Shown one piece after another: positions 17,006-26,537 of a DNA stretch of 64,000 nucleotides. Source of the DNA: Acidobacteriota bacterium (GTDB lineage: Bacteria; Acidobacteriota; Thermoanaerobaculia; Multivoradales; Multivoraceae); NCBI GenBank assembly GCA_028875725.1, contig JAPPCR010000006.1, positions 1,247,786-1,311,785 of the forward strand. Reading direction: 5' to 3'. Under the pieces are notes generated by a model. The model did no database searches. It was not told the DNA's origin and saw only the letters and a list, made by a program, of their open reading frames with translations. Made by a program: the position numbers and the translations under genes. Every line of letters begins with the position of its first letter. Within the stretch, counting starts at the first letter, position 1.

Positions 17006-19018
17006 CTACTGATCGGGTGCGTGGTACCAGATGGGGGAGGTCCAGGCGCGTTCCTGGATACGCCAGGGCAGGTCGGGATCGGCGCAGGCTGCCGGGCGCT
17101 CGTCTTCAGGCAGGGCGATGCACTGGAGTGCGTTCCAGCGGCAGCTCGGGTTCTCCAGGATCCGGGCGTAGTAGACGGTGGAGCGCGACGGGTCGAACTC
17201 CGGATCGGTCCAGGTGGCGCACAGGGAGGCGGCGCCGTCGCCGCTTCGTTCGCAGGTCGACCTGGACACGTCGGCACCGTTGTCCGGGTCGCCGGCGACG
17301 TCGAAGACGCGTTCGTGGAACAGGCCGTCGCCGCCGACCCAGCCCTTGATGATCTGGATCCGCTGCAGGGGCGTTCCCGGGTGTTCGGCGGTCCCGAAGT
17401 CGGCGATCGCCGAGACGAACAGCGTCGGCGCTCCTGAACCGTCGCCGTCCGGCAGCACGTTGCCCATCGGCGTCGCGCTCTCGTAGGCGTCGGCGATCAT
17501 GTCGCTGCTGGAGCAGAGGTCGGGAAGGTCCCAGCCGCCGAACAGCCGCGCCTTGATCCGCACGCCGCTGGTGCCGAACGTCTCCTTGCGCAGCATCGCG
17601 TCGAACAGGGAGTCGCGTGAGTTCTCCTCGGCCCAGATGCCGATCAGGCCGCCGGGGTTCCGGAGCCGGTGGGGGGCGTATGCGGGCGTGGTGAGCCGCT
17701 TTTCGAGGTCCGAGTCGACGTTCGCGTTCTGGCCCTGGTAGTCGTACTCGTCCGTGTCGCCCGGGAGGCCGTTGTGGCCGTCGGTCGAGGCGGTGATCCC
17801 GAACTGCATCGGATTGACGCCCAGGCGCTCCTCCTGGGCCATCCCCTCGATCAGCGCGTATCGGACGAAGTCGAGCCGCGACTGACAGCCCTGGCCGCGC
17901 AGTCCGCCGACACCCGTGCCGTCCTCGCAGTCGGGCGGCCGCTCCCCGTCGATGTAGCGGACCTTCTCGAAGTCGCAGAACTCGTCCTCGCCGCCAACGA
18001 CACCCCACATGCCGCGCCGGCACTCGGAGTCGCCCTTCGCCTGCATGATCTCGACCAGGGCGTCCATTTCGGCCTGGAGGGTCGCTCGCGCCCGTTGCTC
18101 GTCGATGGGAGCGTCGCCCCAGTCGAGGGTGAACATCTGTCCGTTCGAGATGTTCGGATTGTGTGGGATGGTCAGCGCCTGGCAGCCGGTGCCGGTGTCG
18201 TTGCAGCGGCTCTTGAGCCGGGTCCAGAGGTCCAGCGGCCGGTCGGCGTCCATCCAGGAGATCGGCAGCTCCGGCGCGATCTCGTTGCGCAGGATGACGT
18301 TGCGGTGGACCTTGGAGGCGCCCGGACTGCGGGTGTACTCCCAGCCGTGGAACGTCGTGAAGGAGCAGTCGCTCGACCGATCGTAGTGCTGTTCGGCTGC
18401 GTCCTGGGTCAGGCCCCAGGCCGTGAGCAGGCCTGCGCGGCACCGGCTTGTGTCCTCGCCGCACAGGCCGGGTACGCGGCCTGTGATCCGGTGGTCGAAC
18501 CAGGCGGCGCGCTCCTCGGCGGTGCTTCCCGGCCGCATCCCGCGGCAGGCCGGTTCGTCGTAGAGGGGCGAGGACGGGTCGGTGCAGAGGGAGACTTCGC
18601 CCAGCCACTCCGAGTGGTCGGCAACGGCCGCAAAGTCGAGCGGCCGAACGAGTTGGGCGACGCGCGTCGGTTGTCCCGCGTCGTCGAGCGGACCGAGTGC
18701 CAGCGCCTCTCCGCGGGCGAAGCGGTAGGCGTCGTCCGGAGTCTGGAAGGCGCCCCGGCCCAGAGCGTCCAGGGAGAAAGCGGTGTGGGTGTGCAGATCC
18801 CCGAAGAAGGCCTGGCGCAGCGGATCGTGGTTCGCGCATGGCTGTCGCGAAACGAGTTCGCTCACCCCGGCCGGCGCGCTCGGCGGGCTCCACTCCTGAG
18901 TGACGTAGACCGGGCGCGTGGGCTCGAGTCGCTCGTCCGCTCCGGGGTCATCGGCCTGGCACGCCAGAGCGGTGACGGCGGCAAGGCAAGCCGCGAACCG
19001 CCACACTTGCAGCGTCAC
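17006..19018 (-). CDS. DUF3604 lipoprotein (PHP-like metal-dependent fold)
   Basis: The 670-residue protein has a lipoprotein signal ending TALACQADD. The DUF3604 hallmarks are AFFGDLHTHTAFSLDA, then ADHSEWLGE, then HNPNISNG and ITASTDGHNG, whose His/Asp residues resemble PHP-type metal-binding sites. Unpaired to this fold are many Cys residues, perhaps disulfides in the periplasm. Members are common in marine and soil bacteria with unknown substrate; a hydrolase role is inferred. A GTG at 19018 makes a GTGA overlap with the preceding stop and is preferred over the GTG at 19036, which would add six residues. Confidence 0.8.
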   Translation of the reverse strand: MTLQVWRFAACLAAVTALACQADDPGADERLEPTRPVYVTQEWSPPSAPAGVSELVSRQPCANHDPLRQAFFGDLHTHTAFSLDALGRGAFQTPDDAYRFARGEALALGPLDDAGQPTRVAQLVRPLDFAAVADHSEWLGEVSLCTDPSSPLYDEPACRGMRPGSTAEERAAWFDHRITGRVPGLCGEDTSRCRAGLLTAWGLTQDAAEQHYDRSSDCSFTTFHGWEYTRSPGASKVHRNVILRNEIAPELPISWMDADRPLDLWTRLKSRCNDTGTGCQALTIPHNPNISNGQMFTLDWGDAPIDEQRARATLQAEMDALVEIMQAKGDSECRRGMWGVVGGEDEFCDFEKVRYIDGERPPDCEDGTGVGGLRGQGCQSRLDFVRYALIEGMAQEERLGVNPMQFGITASTDGHNGLPGDTDEYDYQGQNANVDSDLEKRLTTPAYAPHRLRNPGGLIGIWAEENSRDSLFDAMLRKETFGTSGVRIKARLFGGWDLPDLCSSSDMIADAYESATPMGNVLPDGDGSGAPTLFVSAIADFGTAEHPGTPLQRIQIIKGWVGGDGLFHERVFDVAGDPDNGADVSRSTCERSGDGAASLCATWTDPEFDPSRSTVYYARILENPSCRWNALQCIALPEDERPAACADPDLPWRIQERAWTSPIWYHAPDQ

Positions 19019-19671
19019 TCCTCGCCGCCGATCCACTCGTCGGTCGGGCCAACCAGGGCGAAGTGGCCGGGCGCGCTGCGGCCGCCGTCCTCGGTCGCGG
19101 TCGTGCCGACGCCGAGGTAGACGCCCTCGTCGAGCCTGCGGATCTCGTCGACGAGGGTCGTGTCGTTGAACGCGCCGTAGTCCATGATGTACGACGGGTT
19201 GCCGTCGATCAGGGAGGGTCCCAAGCGGGTCGCGAACCGTCCGTTGCGGACAATCGAACGGTCCGCGAAACGCCAGCGGTTGTAGCCCTCGCCCTCGGTC
19301 TCGGTCAGCGGGCGGTAGGCCTTGCCGAGCCAGTAGCCGCGCACGGAATCTTCGTCGTACATGAAGCCGGAGGTGCGGGCCTGACGTTCAGAGTCGCCGG
19401 CGTTCGGGATGACTCCCTGGTAGTGGCCGTTGAGTTCCGCCATGCCGGCGGCAGGTAGCGTCTTCCACAGAGCGACCGTGCTCTCGTGGTCGAGGGCGAG
19501 CAAGCGCTCCATCGTCCAGGAGCCCTTGGCGCTCAGCGGAAAGCTCGCGTTCTCGGACGGCGACTCTGCGACGATGTCCGCGTCGGTCGCTTCGGCCTGC
19601 GGCGAGCAAGCCGCGAGCGCGAGCGCCAGGAGAGCGACGGCGACGAGGGTGAGTATCCGGTGCAGCCTCAT
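19015..19671 (-). CDS. Lipoprotein of unknown function
   Basis: The 218-residue protein has a lipoprotein signal (LTLVAVALLALALAACSPQ). The mature part contains GSWTMERLLALDHESTVALW, then ELNGHYQGVIP, YWLGKAYRP, and a terminal DEIRRLDEGVYLGVGTTA. The 'G.W.GKA.RP ... D..R.LD...LG' order is loosely reminiscent of GXWXG/DUF4334 proteins, but the match is too weak to call. It overlaps the DUF3604 gene by four bases (GTGA), so the two are translationally coupled and probably act together. GGTGGT precedes ATG 19671. Confidence 0.55.
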   Translation of the reverse strand: MRLHRILTLVAVALLALALAACSPQAEATDADIVAESPSENASFPLSAKGSWTMERLLALDHESTVALWKTLPAAGMAELNGHYQGVIPNAGDSERQARTSGFMYDEDSVRGYWLGKAYRPLTETEGEGYNRWRFADRSIVRNGRFATRLGPSLIDGNPSYIMDYGAFNDTTLVDEIRRLDEGVYLGVGTTATEDGGRSAPGHFALVGPTDEWIGGEE

Positions 19672-19736
19672 GGGACCACCTTCTCGATCTGTTGGGGAGA
19701 AGCCCGGAAGCTAGCACGCCGTTTGACGAGTCGAAC

Positions 19737-19811
19737 TGGAGCCGACGAGCGGATTTGAACCGCTGACCTGCTGATTACGAATCAGCTGCTCTGCCACTGA
19801 GCTACGTCGGC
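19737..19811 (-). tRNA. tRNA-Thr(CGU)
   Basis: The minus strand folds into a full cloverleaf. The acceptor stem is GCCGACG/CGTCGGC (7 bp), the D-arm is around GCTCAGTGGCAGAGC, the anticodon loop TTCGTAA has anticodon CGT, and the T-arm is around GGTTCAAATCC. The CCA end is encoded at 19737-19739. It decodes ACG, a frequent Thr codon in this GC-rich sequence. No integrase or direct repeat is seen next to it. Confidence 0.95.
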
Positions 19812-19921
19812 ATGACCGGGTGAGACTCGCCGGTCGCGGCGCGAGGACGCCGGAGTGTAGCAGCGGTTTGACCGGGCCGGCGTGCTCCGGGATACCCTGC
19901 CGCGAGCCTGGTTCCGAACCG

Positions 19922-21271
19922 ATGACCGTCCAGCAATTCCCCAGAGCGCCGGGGCCGCCGCCAGGCCGCGGCGGCATGTGGGAGTCGCTGCGGATCCCGC
20001 AGTTCCGCTGGCTCTACCTGTCTAACACGACCTTCTTCCTGGCCATGCAGGGCCAGTTGGTCGTTCGTTCGTGGCTCGTTTTCTCCCTGACCGGCAGCGA
20101 GTTCGCGCTGGGGCTGGTCAGCCTGATGGTGGCGCTCTCGATGCTCAGCCTCGGGCCGGTCGGAGGCGTCGCGGCCGACCGCTTCGAACGCAGGGGTCTG
20201 GTGGCGGCCGGGCAGGCGACGGTAGTGGTTGCCGAGGTGATCGTGCTCTCCCTGCTACTGAGCGGGAATCTCGACTACTGGCACATCCTGGTCCAGGTGA
20301 CGGTGGTGGGGGCGGTCTTCCCCTTCGTCATGCCGGCGCGCAACGCCATCGTCGCCGACGTGGTGGGCCGGCGGCGGCTGACGAACGCGATGGCGCTGAG
20401 CATGACCGCGGTCAACGTGACCCGGGTTGTGGGGCCGGCGGTGGGCGGCTTCCTGATCTGGGCCGCGGGCGTCAACGTCGCGTACTCCATCAATACGGGC
20501 CTCTATGCGCTCGCCCTCGCGGGCATGGTGGGGGTCCATCGGGCGCCGGTGGCCGACCCCTCGAAGCACTCGATGCTCCAGAACATGGGGCAGGGCTTCC
20601 GGTACGTGGCGGAGAATCGGCTGGTCCTCGTCCTGCTGTTCTTCGGCCTGGTGCCGATGTTCCTGGTCATGCCGTTCCAGACGTTGCTCGTGGTGTTTGC
20701 CGAGGACATCTGGCAGGTGGGCGCGGGCGGCCTTGGAGCATTGAGCGGAGCCGCCGGCGTCGGTGGCGTACTCGGCGCCGCGTTCGTTGCCTGGCGCTCC
20801 TACTCGACGCGCCGGCTTCGGTTGATGATGGCGAGCGTCTTCGCCTTCGGTCTGTTCATGATGGGCTTTGCGCTCAGTCCGTGGTTCTGGCTCGGCCTGC
20901 CACTGGTGCTGGCGGGTTCGGCCTTCCAGGCGATCTACACGACGCTGAACAACACGGCGATCCATGTCCTGATCCCGGATTCAGTACGGGGTCGCGTGTC
21001 CGGTTTCCTGACGATGTCCTTCTCGCTGCCGATGCTCGGCGTGGCGCCGATCAGCGCCCTCGCCGAAGTCTGGGGCGCGCCGGTCGCCGTGGGGTTGGCC
21101 TCGCTGCTCGCCGTCGTGGTCGCGATCGTGTTCTACCTTGCGAGTTCCGACCTGCGGCGGATGGACCTGTTGATCCGGAAGGCGTTCAGGGCCGCGGCGC
21201 GAGCTGATGCCGAACTCGCGGTGAAGCGGGAAGCATCGGCGCCGGCGGCCACTCGCGGAGCGGCTCGCTGA
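19922..21271 (+). CDS. MFS transporter, MFS_3/enterobactin-exporter-like
   Basis: The 449-residue protein has about 12 hydrophobic segments. Family features include LRIPQFRWLYLSNTTFFLAMQ at the start, VAADRFERRGLVAAGQ (the loop 2-3 motif A region) and MPARNAIVADVVGRRRLTNAMAL. Proteins of this branch export siderophores, macrolides or other small molecules; the substrate here is not evident. ATG 19922 is chosen because the segment ahead of it is uncharged linker and the tRNA lies just upstream. A TACCCT hexamer about 20 bases upstream is a possible -10. The next gene begins 22 bases after the stop. Confidence 0.82.
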   Translation: MTVQQFPRAPGPPPGRGGMWESLRIPQFRWLYLSNTTFFLAMQGQLVVRSWLVFSLTGSEFALGLVSLMVALSMLSLGPVGGVAADRFERRGLVAAGQATVVVAEVIVLSLLLSGNLDYWHILVQVTVVGAVFPFVMPARNAIVADVVGRRRLTNAMALSMTAVNVTRVVGPAVGGFLIWAAGVNVAYSINTGLYALALAGMVGVHRAPVADPSKHSMLQNMGQGFRYVAENRLVLVLLFFGLVPMFLVMPFQTLLVVFAEDIWQVGAGGLGALSGAAGVGGVLGAAFVAWRSYSTRRLRLMMASVFAFGLFMMGFALSPWFWLGLPLVLAGSAFQAIYTTLNNTAIHVLIPDSVRGRVSGFLTMSFSLPMLGVAPISALAEVWGAPVAVGLASLLAVVVAIVFYLASSDLRRMDLLIRKAFRAAARADAELAVKREASAPAATRGAAR

Positions 21272-21293
21272 GGGACGCAGTAGGAGGTACGCG

Positions 21294-21920
21294 ATGCTGA
21301 TCACGATCTCGAGACAGTACGCATCGGGCGGCACCCAGGTCGCGAGGCTGGTGGCGGAGCGGCTCGGGTGGCGCTTGGTCGGCAACTCTCTGATCGACGA
21401 GGTGGCGGAGCGCGCCGGCGTTCCGCCCGAGGAGGTTCAGGCGCGCGAGGACCGGCCGCCGGGGTTCATCGAGCGGCTGGCCCGCGTCGCCAGTGCCCAG
21501 CTTCCCGATCTGTTCCTGCCGGCGCCGCCGATCGGTCAGCCGATCGGCGAAGGCAACCTGGTCCGCGTCACCCGGAGCGTCGTCTGCGAAATGGCCGGCG
21601 AGGGCCGCTGCGTGTTCGTGGGCCGGGCATCGGCCGCGGTCCTGGCCTGGCGCGAGGATGCGCTCCATGCGCGGCTGGTCGCCGGGCCCGAGTTCAGGAG
21701 GCGAGTTGCCGTCGAGGTGATGGGCGTTCCCGAGAAGGAAGCCGGTGCGGTCGTCGCCCGGCGGGACGTGAACCGGGTTCGCTACCACCGCGAATACTAC
21801 GCCCGGGACTGCGACGATCCCCGGCACTACGACCTCGTTCTCAACACCGAGCGACTCGGCTTCCCGGGCGCCGCCGAGCAGATCCTCCACCGTGCCCGGG
21901 CGCTCGGCTGGGCCGACTGA
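21294..21920 (+). CDS. Cytidylate kinase-like family protein
   Basis: The 208-residue protein starts with ITISRQYASGGTQVARLVAERLGW, a P-loop-like segment of the AAA_26 'cytidylate kinase-like' family. A DEVAERAGVPPEEV helix, a GRCVFVGRASA block and a VNRVRYHREYYARD lid region follow. Proteins of this family are related to CMP kinases but are usually encoded apart from translation genes. The substrate is unproven, and true Cmk activity is doubtful. AGGAGG at 21281-21287 precedes ATG 21294. The gene follows the MFS gene closely and may be cotranscribed. Confidence 0.75.
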   Translation: MLITISRQYASGGTQVARLVAERLGWRLVGNSLIDEVAERAGVPPEEVQAREDRPPGFIERLARVASAQLPDLFLPAPPIGQPIGEGNLVRVTRSVVCEMAGEGRCVFVGRASAAVLAWREDALHARLVAGPEFRRRVAVEVMGVPEKEAGAVVARRDVNRVRYHREYYARDCDDPRHYDLVLNTERLGFPGAAEQILHRARALGWAD

Positions 21921-21957
21921 GTACTCTCACGGGACAACCGCAAGAAGGGGAGTGGAC

Positions 21958-22992
21958 ATGAGTCGATCCATCAGGACCGTTCCGGGCGTGCTCGCCGCGG
22001 TGCTTCTGGCCGGAGGCCTGGCTGCCGGGGAACAGGTCATCGAGACGGAGACCCACCGCTTCGAGGAGGTGGCCGAAGGTGTCTACTTCGTCTCCGGGAC
22101 CGGCGCCATGGTCACGCGCAGCAACGCGATGGTCGTCGTGACCGAGGAGGGCGTCCTGGTCGTCGACTCCCACATCACGCCGGCCGCGGGTCGGGCGTTG
22201 ATCGAGGGCATCGCGCAGATCACGGACAAGCCGATCCGTACGCTGGTCAACACGCACTTCCACTACGACCACGCCCACGGCAACCAGGCCTTCGGCCCCG
22301 ACGTGCGCGTCGTAGGGCACGAGTACACGCGCCACAAGATGACGACGGCGCCGCTCGAGGAGCACACCTTCAAGGGCTCCTCAGAGCGCGACAGGCAGGC
22401 GCTGGAGGAGATGCGGGCGGCTCTGGAGACCGCTTCCGACGAGGAGCGGCAAGACCTGGAGACCCAGATCAGCATCCAGGCCGCCCACGTCGAGTCGACG
22501 GCCGGGATCGACCCGGTGCCTCCGGACACGACGCTGGCAGAGAAGATGACCTTCTTCCGCGGCGGCCGGGAGATCGAGCTCCACTTCCTGGGTCGCGCCC
22601 ACACCGGCGGCGATGTCGTCGTCTACCTGCCCGCGGAGCGGCTGGTGTTCACGGGCGACATGATGCTCGGCGGGCCCCCCTGGCCCGGTGACGGTTGGGT
22701 CAACGAGTGGCCGGCCACGCTGGAGCGCCTGAAGCAGCTCGACTTCGATCTCATCCTGCCCGGCCACGGTCCGTACTTCCGCGACCGCGAGCTGATCGAC
22801 CACGTCCAGGCCTTTCATCGGGAACTGTGGGAAGTCGTCTCGGCGCTGCACGCCGAGGACGTGTCAGCGGAGGACGCGGTGGAGCGGATCGACCTGTCCC
22901 ACTACGCGGAGAACCTGCCGCCGGCCCGGGTCCGGGTGGATCTCCGCGGGGTCCAGCGGATGTACATGGTGCTGGACGGGACAGCCGAGTAG
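21958..22992 (+). CDS. Exported metallo-beta-lactamase-fold hydrolase
   Basis: The 344-residue protein has a signal peptide (TVPGVLAAVLLAGGLAAGEQ). The metallo-beta-lactamase zinc motif is NTHFHYDHAHGN (His100, His102, Asp104, His105). Further His and Asp ligands lie in GRAHTGGDVVVY, FTGDMMLGG and LPGHGPY. An amphipathic helical insert (residues about 135-170) precedes the GRAH motif. Members include lactonases, quinoprotein-relay SoxH-like proteins and beta-lactamases; the substrate is unclear. AGAAGGGG precedes ATG 21958. The protein is probably periplasmic. Confidence 0.85.
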   Translation: MSRSIRTVPGVLAAVLLAGGLAAGEQVIETETHRFEEVAEGVYFVSGTGAMVTRSNAMVVVTEEGVLVVDSHITPAAGRALIEGIAQITDKPIRTLVNTHFHYDHAHGNQAFGPDVRVVGHEYTRHKMTTAPLEEHTFKGSSERDRQALEEMRAALETASDEERQDLETQISIQAAHVESTAGIDPVPPDTTLAEKMTFFRGGREIELHFLGRAHTGGDVVVYLPAERLVFTGDMMLGGPPWPGDGWVNEWPATLERLKQLDFDLILPGHGPYFRDRELIDHVQAFHRELWEVVSALHAEDVSAEDAVERIDLSHYAENLPPARVRVDLRGVQRMYMVLDGTAE

Positions 22993-23022
22993 AGCCCATC
23001 CCCGGCTCCCGGGCCCGGGCGG

Positions 23023-26000
23023 CTACCAGGTGTCGATGTAGGGCCGCTTCTTGCCGGTACGGGGCGGCGGCTTGGGCAGCCGCTTCATGCTCTCGACAAT
23101 CCACGAGCGGGTGTCCGCAGGGTCGATCACGTCGTCGAGGCCGCCGCCGGCGGCTGCGTTGACGGCCTTGGCGCGCTCGTAGGAAGCCTCGACCCGTCGC
23201 TCGAACTCGAGGCGGCGCTCCTCCGGATCCTCGATCGCGGCAAGCTCCTTCCGGTAACCGAGCTTGACCGCGCCCTCGATGTTCATGCCGGCGAACTCGG
23301 CTGTCGGCCAGCCGACAGTGAAGAAGCCGACCAGCGCGCTCGCGCCGCACATCGCCTGGACGCCCAGGCCGTAGGCCTTGCGCACGACGACGCCGAACAG
23401 GGGCACCGAGAGGTTGGCGCCGGTGTTGAACATGCGCGCGCAGTGGCGGACCAGGGCCGTCTTCTCGTGGTCGGGGCCGACCATGATCCCGGGGCAGTCC
23501 ATCAGGCTCAGCACGGGGATGTCGAAGGCGTCGCAGAGCTGAAGGAAGCGGGCGCCCTTGTCGGAACCGTCGGAGTCGATCGCTCCGGCGAGGTGGTGCG
23601 GGTTGTTCGCGATGACTCCCATCGGCCTGCCTTCGACGCGGATGAGCGCCGTGATCACGCCGATTCCGAACTTCGGACGGATCTCCAGCACGGATCCGAC
23701 GTCGGCGATCGTGTGGACGATCTCCTGCATGTCGTAGAGACGGAGCCGGTTTTCCGGCACGACGTGGCGCAGCGGGCGCTGATCGTGTGCCTCCCAGTCG
23801 GAGGTCGGTCCCTGGAAGTACGAGAGGTACTTCTTGGCCACGTCGACCGCTTCTTCTTCGTCCTCGACCAGGATGTCGACGACGCCGTTCGGTACCTGGA
23901 AGGACATCGGGCCGACCTCTTCCGGCGTGTAGATGCCCAGGCCGCCGCCCTCGATCATGGCCGGACCGCCCATCGCGATGGTCGACGCCTCGGTGGCGAT
24001 GATCACGTCGCAGCAGGCGAGCAGGGCCGTGTTGCCGGCGAAGCAGCGGCCGTTGTTCACACCAACCAACGGGATGAGGCCGGAGAGCTTGGAGAACTGG
24101 GTGAATGTGTAGGTGTCGAACGCGACGCGGGGACCCGTGTAGTCGTCGCCCGGCCGGCCGCCGCCGCCTTCCGTGAAGAAGATGAGCGGCAGCATGTAGC
24201 GGTTCGCAAGGTCGAACAGGCGGTCCTGCTTGTAGTGGTTGCGTCCGCCCTGGGTGCCGGCGAGGACCGTGTAGTCGTACGAGAGCACCATCGCACGCGA
24301 GCTCTCGTCGTCGAAGAGGTCGCCGTTGATCGAGGCGGTGCCGGCGACCACGCCGTCGGCGGGGGTGTACTCGCGCAGCTTCTCGTCGCTGAACTTCTGG
24401 TGCTGGCGGGCAACGATCAGCGGCCAGTACTCCTTGAAAGACCCTGAGTCGACGAGTTGCTCGATGTTCTCGCGGGGCGTCCGGAAGCCGAAGCGGCGCC
24501 GCCGGGCGACCGCCTCCGGCCGGTTCTCGTCCAGGGTGTAGGCGTGGCGCTGGATGTTCTCCTCCAGATCGGGCCGGATGTAGTCCGGATCGATCTCGAT
24601 GGCGGCGTCCGCCGCCTCGCCGCCCTCGGCCCCTTCGACGAGGACGAGGGGATAGCCCTCCCGGATCGTGTCGCCGGCGGCCATCGTCACCCGGACCACC
24701 GTTCCGCTCGTGTCGGCTCGGAGCACGTGCTCCATCTTCATCGCTTCGATCACGGCGACCTGCTGCCCGCGGAGGACTTCGTCGCCCTCCGCGACGTCGA
24801 TGCTGACGATCGTGCCCTGGATCGGCGCGGCGATGCCCGTGGCGCCTTCTGGGCCGTCCGCCGGCACGGGCGAGGCGCCGGCATCGTCCATCCGTTCCGG
24901 TTGCGCGGCCTTCGTCTCCTGATCGTAGGCGAACAGGGCCAGGGGATCGGCCGTATCGACGCGGGCGCCAGCGAAGCCGCTGTCACGGGCGCTGTCTTCG
25001 GCGGAGGGGGCCTCGGCGCCGGCCGCGGGCTCGGCGGCCGGGACGAAGCGGGGTCTGCGGCCGTTGCCGGCGGCTGCCGCCAGATCCCCGGCGTTGTCGT
25101 CCAGCCAGCGTGTGTAGAGGCGACCGGCCTCGAAGTCCGGATGGGCGAGGACGCTCTGGAGCCAGGGGATGTTCGTCGCGGGTCCGCCGATGCGGAACTC
25201 GTCGAGGGCCCGGGAGGTCCGTTTGACGCTGGCGGCGAAGTCGTCCGAAGGCGAGTGGGCGATCACCTTCGCGAGCAGCGAGTCGAACGCGGGGTTCGGC
25301 TCGTAGCCGGCGTAGCCGCAGCCGTCGACTCGCACGCCGGGGCCGCTCGGCGGTTCGTAGGCCGCGAGAACGCCGGAAGAGGGCCGCACGTTGCCGTCGG
25401 CGTCCAGGGTCTCCAGGTTGACCCGGGCCTGGATGGCGAAGCCGCGCGTGCGGCGGGCGTCCTGGTCTTCGAGCTCGAGGTCCGCGAGCGACTCGCCGCG
25501 GGCCACGCGCAGTTGAGCCTGCACCAGGTCCACTCCGGTCACGGCTTCGGTCACCGTGTGCTCGACCTGGAGGCGTGCGTTCGTCTCGATGAAGGCGAAG
25601 CGGCCGGCGCCGCCGTTGTCTCCGCCCGCGCCGTCGCCGGCATCCACCAGAAACTCGAAGGTCCCGAGACTGCTGTACCTGGCCGCGCCGCCCAGGCGGA
25701 GCGCCGCGTCGATGATCGCCTGGCGGACCTCGGGCCCGAGGTTCGGCGCCGGCGCCGTTTCGACCACCTTCTGGTGCCGGCGCTGGGCGCTGCACTCGCG
25801 CTCGCCGAAGTCGACCAGGCCACCGACTCTGTCGCCGAGGAGCTGGACCTCGATGTGGCGGGCGCGCGGGAGGAGTTCCTCGACGTAGAGACCGCCGTTG
25901 CCGAAAGCGCGTTCGGCTTCGGAGCCGCAGCGTTCGTAGGCCTGGTCGATGTCGCCGGCCGCGGTGACTATGCGAGCCCCGCGCCCGCCGCCGCCGCCGA

Positions 26001-26475
26001 GCGCCTTGATGATCATCGCCCCGCCGTCGCCGAGAGCGGCGAAGAACTCGCGTGTCTCCTCCAGGGTGGTCGTGTGGTTCGTGCCCCGCAGCACGGGCAC
26101 GTCCGCGGCGAAAGCAGCACGACGCGCCCGCCCCTTGTCGCCGAACAGCTCCAGAACCTCCGGCCGCGGGCCGACGAAGGTGATGCCGGCCGCGGCACAA
26201 GCGGCGGCGAAGCCGGCGTTCTCGGCCAGGAAGCCGTAGCCCGGGTGGATCGCGTCGCATTTCGCGTCGGCGGCCCTTGCGACCACGTCCTCGATGTCGA
26301 GGTAGGCCGGCACTCCGCGGCCGCTGAGTGCTACGGCCTCGTCGGCGATCCGCAGGTGAAGTCCGTTGGCGTCGTCTTCGGAGTAGATCGCGACCGTGGC
26401 GATACCCAAATCCATCGCCGCGCGGGCGATTCGTACCGCGATCTCGCCGCGGTTGGCGATCAGCAGGCGGCGCAT
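23023..26475 (-). CDS. Single-chain biotin-dependent acyl-CoA carboxylase (BC-BCCP-CT)
   Basis: The 1150-residue protein joins all three activities. A biotin carboxylase domain spans about 1-455 (LLIANRGEIAVRIARAA, HPGYGFLAENAGFA, ALGGGGGRGARIV, ARLQVEHTVTEAVTG). A biotinyl carrier domain has EAMKMEHVL with the biotinylated Lys at about 579. A carboxyltransferase domain spans about 640-1150 (EGGGGRPGDDYTG, GRCFAGNTALLACCD, GPAMIEGGGLG, MDCPGIMVGPDHEKT). This matches the single-chain long-chain or multi-substrate acyl-CoA carboxylases, so the substrate may be acetyl-, propionyl- or longer acyl-CoA. A 15-codon ORF ends four bases before its ATG. It lies downstream of the YhaN-like gene, possibly with its own promoter. 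Confidence 0.88.
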   Translation of the reverse strand: MRRLLIANRGEIAVRIARAAMDLGIATVAIYSEDDANGLHLRIADEAVALSGRGVPAYLDIEDVVARAADAKCDAIHPGYGFLAENAGFAAACAAAGITFVGPRPEVLELFGDKGRARRAAFAADVPVLRGTNHTTTLEETREFFAALGDGGAMIIKALGGGGGRGARIVTAAGDIDQAYERCGSEAERAFGNGGLYVEELLPRARHIEVQLLGDRVGGLVDFGERECSAQRRHQKVVETAPAPNLGPEVRQAIIDAALRLGGAARYSSLGTFEFLVDAGDGAGGDNGGAGRFAFIETNARLQVEHTVTEAVTGVDLVQAQLRVARGESLADLELEDQDARRTRGFAIQARVNLETLDADGNVRPSSGVLAAYEPPSGPGVRVDGCGYAGYEPNPAFDSLLAKVIAHSPSDDFAASVKRTSRALDEFRIGGPATNIPWLQSVLAHPDFEAGRLYTRWLDDNAGDLAAAAGNGRRPRFVPAAEPAAGAEAPSAEDSARDSGFAGARVDTADPLALFAYDQETKAAQPERMDDAGASPVPADGPEGATGIAAPIQGTIVSIDVAEGDEVLRGQQVAVIEAMKMEHVLRADTSGTVVRVTMAAGDTIREGYPLVLVEGAEGGEAADAAIEIDPDYIRPDLEENIQRHAYTLDENRPEAVARRRRFGFRTPRENIEQLVDSGSFKEYWPLIVARQHQKFSDEKLREYTPADGVVAGTASINGDLFDDESSRAMVLSYDYTVLAGTQGGRNHYKQDRLFDLANRYMLPLIFFTEGGGGRPGDDYTGPRVAFDTYTFTQFSKLSGLIPLVGVNNGRCFAGNTALLACCDVIIATEASTIAMGGPAMIEGGGLGIYTPEEVGPMSFQVPNGVVDILVEDEEEAVDVAKKYLSYFQGPTSDWEAHDQRPLRHVVPENRLRLYDMQEIVHTIADVGSVLEIRPKFGIGVITALIRVEGRPMGVIANNPHHLAGAIDSDGSDKGARFLQLCDAFDIPVLSLMDCPGIMVGPDHEKTALVRHCARMFNTGANLSVPLFGVVVRKAYGLGVQAMCGASALVGFFTVGWPTAEFAGMNIEGAVKLGYRKELAAIEDPEERRLEFERRVEASYERAKAVNAAAGGGLDDVIDPADTRSWIVESMKRLPKPPPRTGKKRPYIDTW

Positions 26476-26479
26476 CGGC

Positions 26480-26527
26480 TCAAGGAGTGACGGTGGTGCG
26501 GCGGATGGCGCGCTCTGTGCAGGGCAT
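26480..26527 (-). CDS. Possible 15-codon leader peptide of the carboxylase
   Basis: An ATG at 26527 opens a short ORF encoding MPCTERAIRRTTVTP. Its stop (26480-26482) is only four bases from the carboxylase ATG. A perfect TATAAT lies ten bases upstream of the ATG on the same strand, so the leader ORF could be the first thing translated on a nearly leaderless message. Its tight spacing suggests translational coupling with the carboxylase. It is short, and may be chance. Confidence 0.3.
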   Translation of the reverse strand: MPCTERAIRRTTVTP

Positions 26528-26537
26528 GGGGACAGGG

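Noticed and set aside
19737..19811. tRNA gene as an integration site
   Set aside because: No integrase, no repeated 3' tRNA segment and no change of gene style on either side.
24457..26490. A 677-codon plus-strand open frame opposite the carboxylase
   Set aside because: Shadow frame; the minus strand encodes clear biotin carboxylase and carrier motifs.
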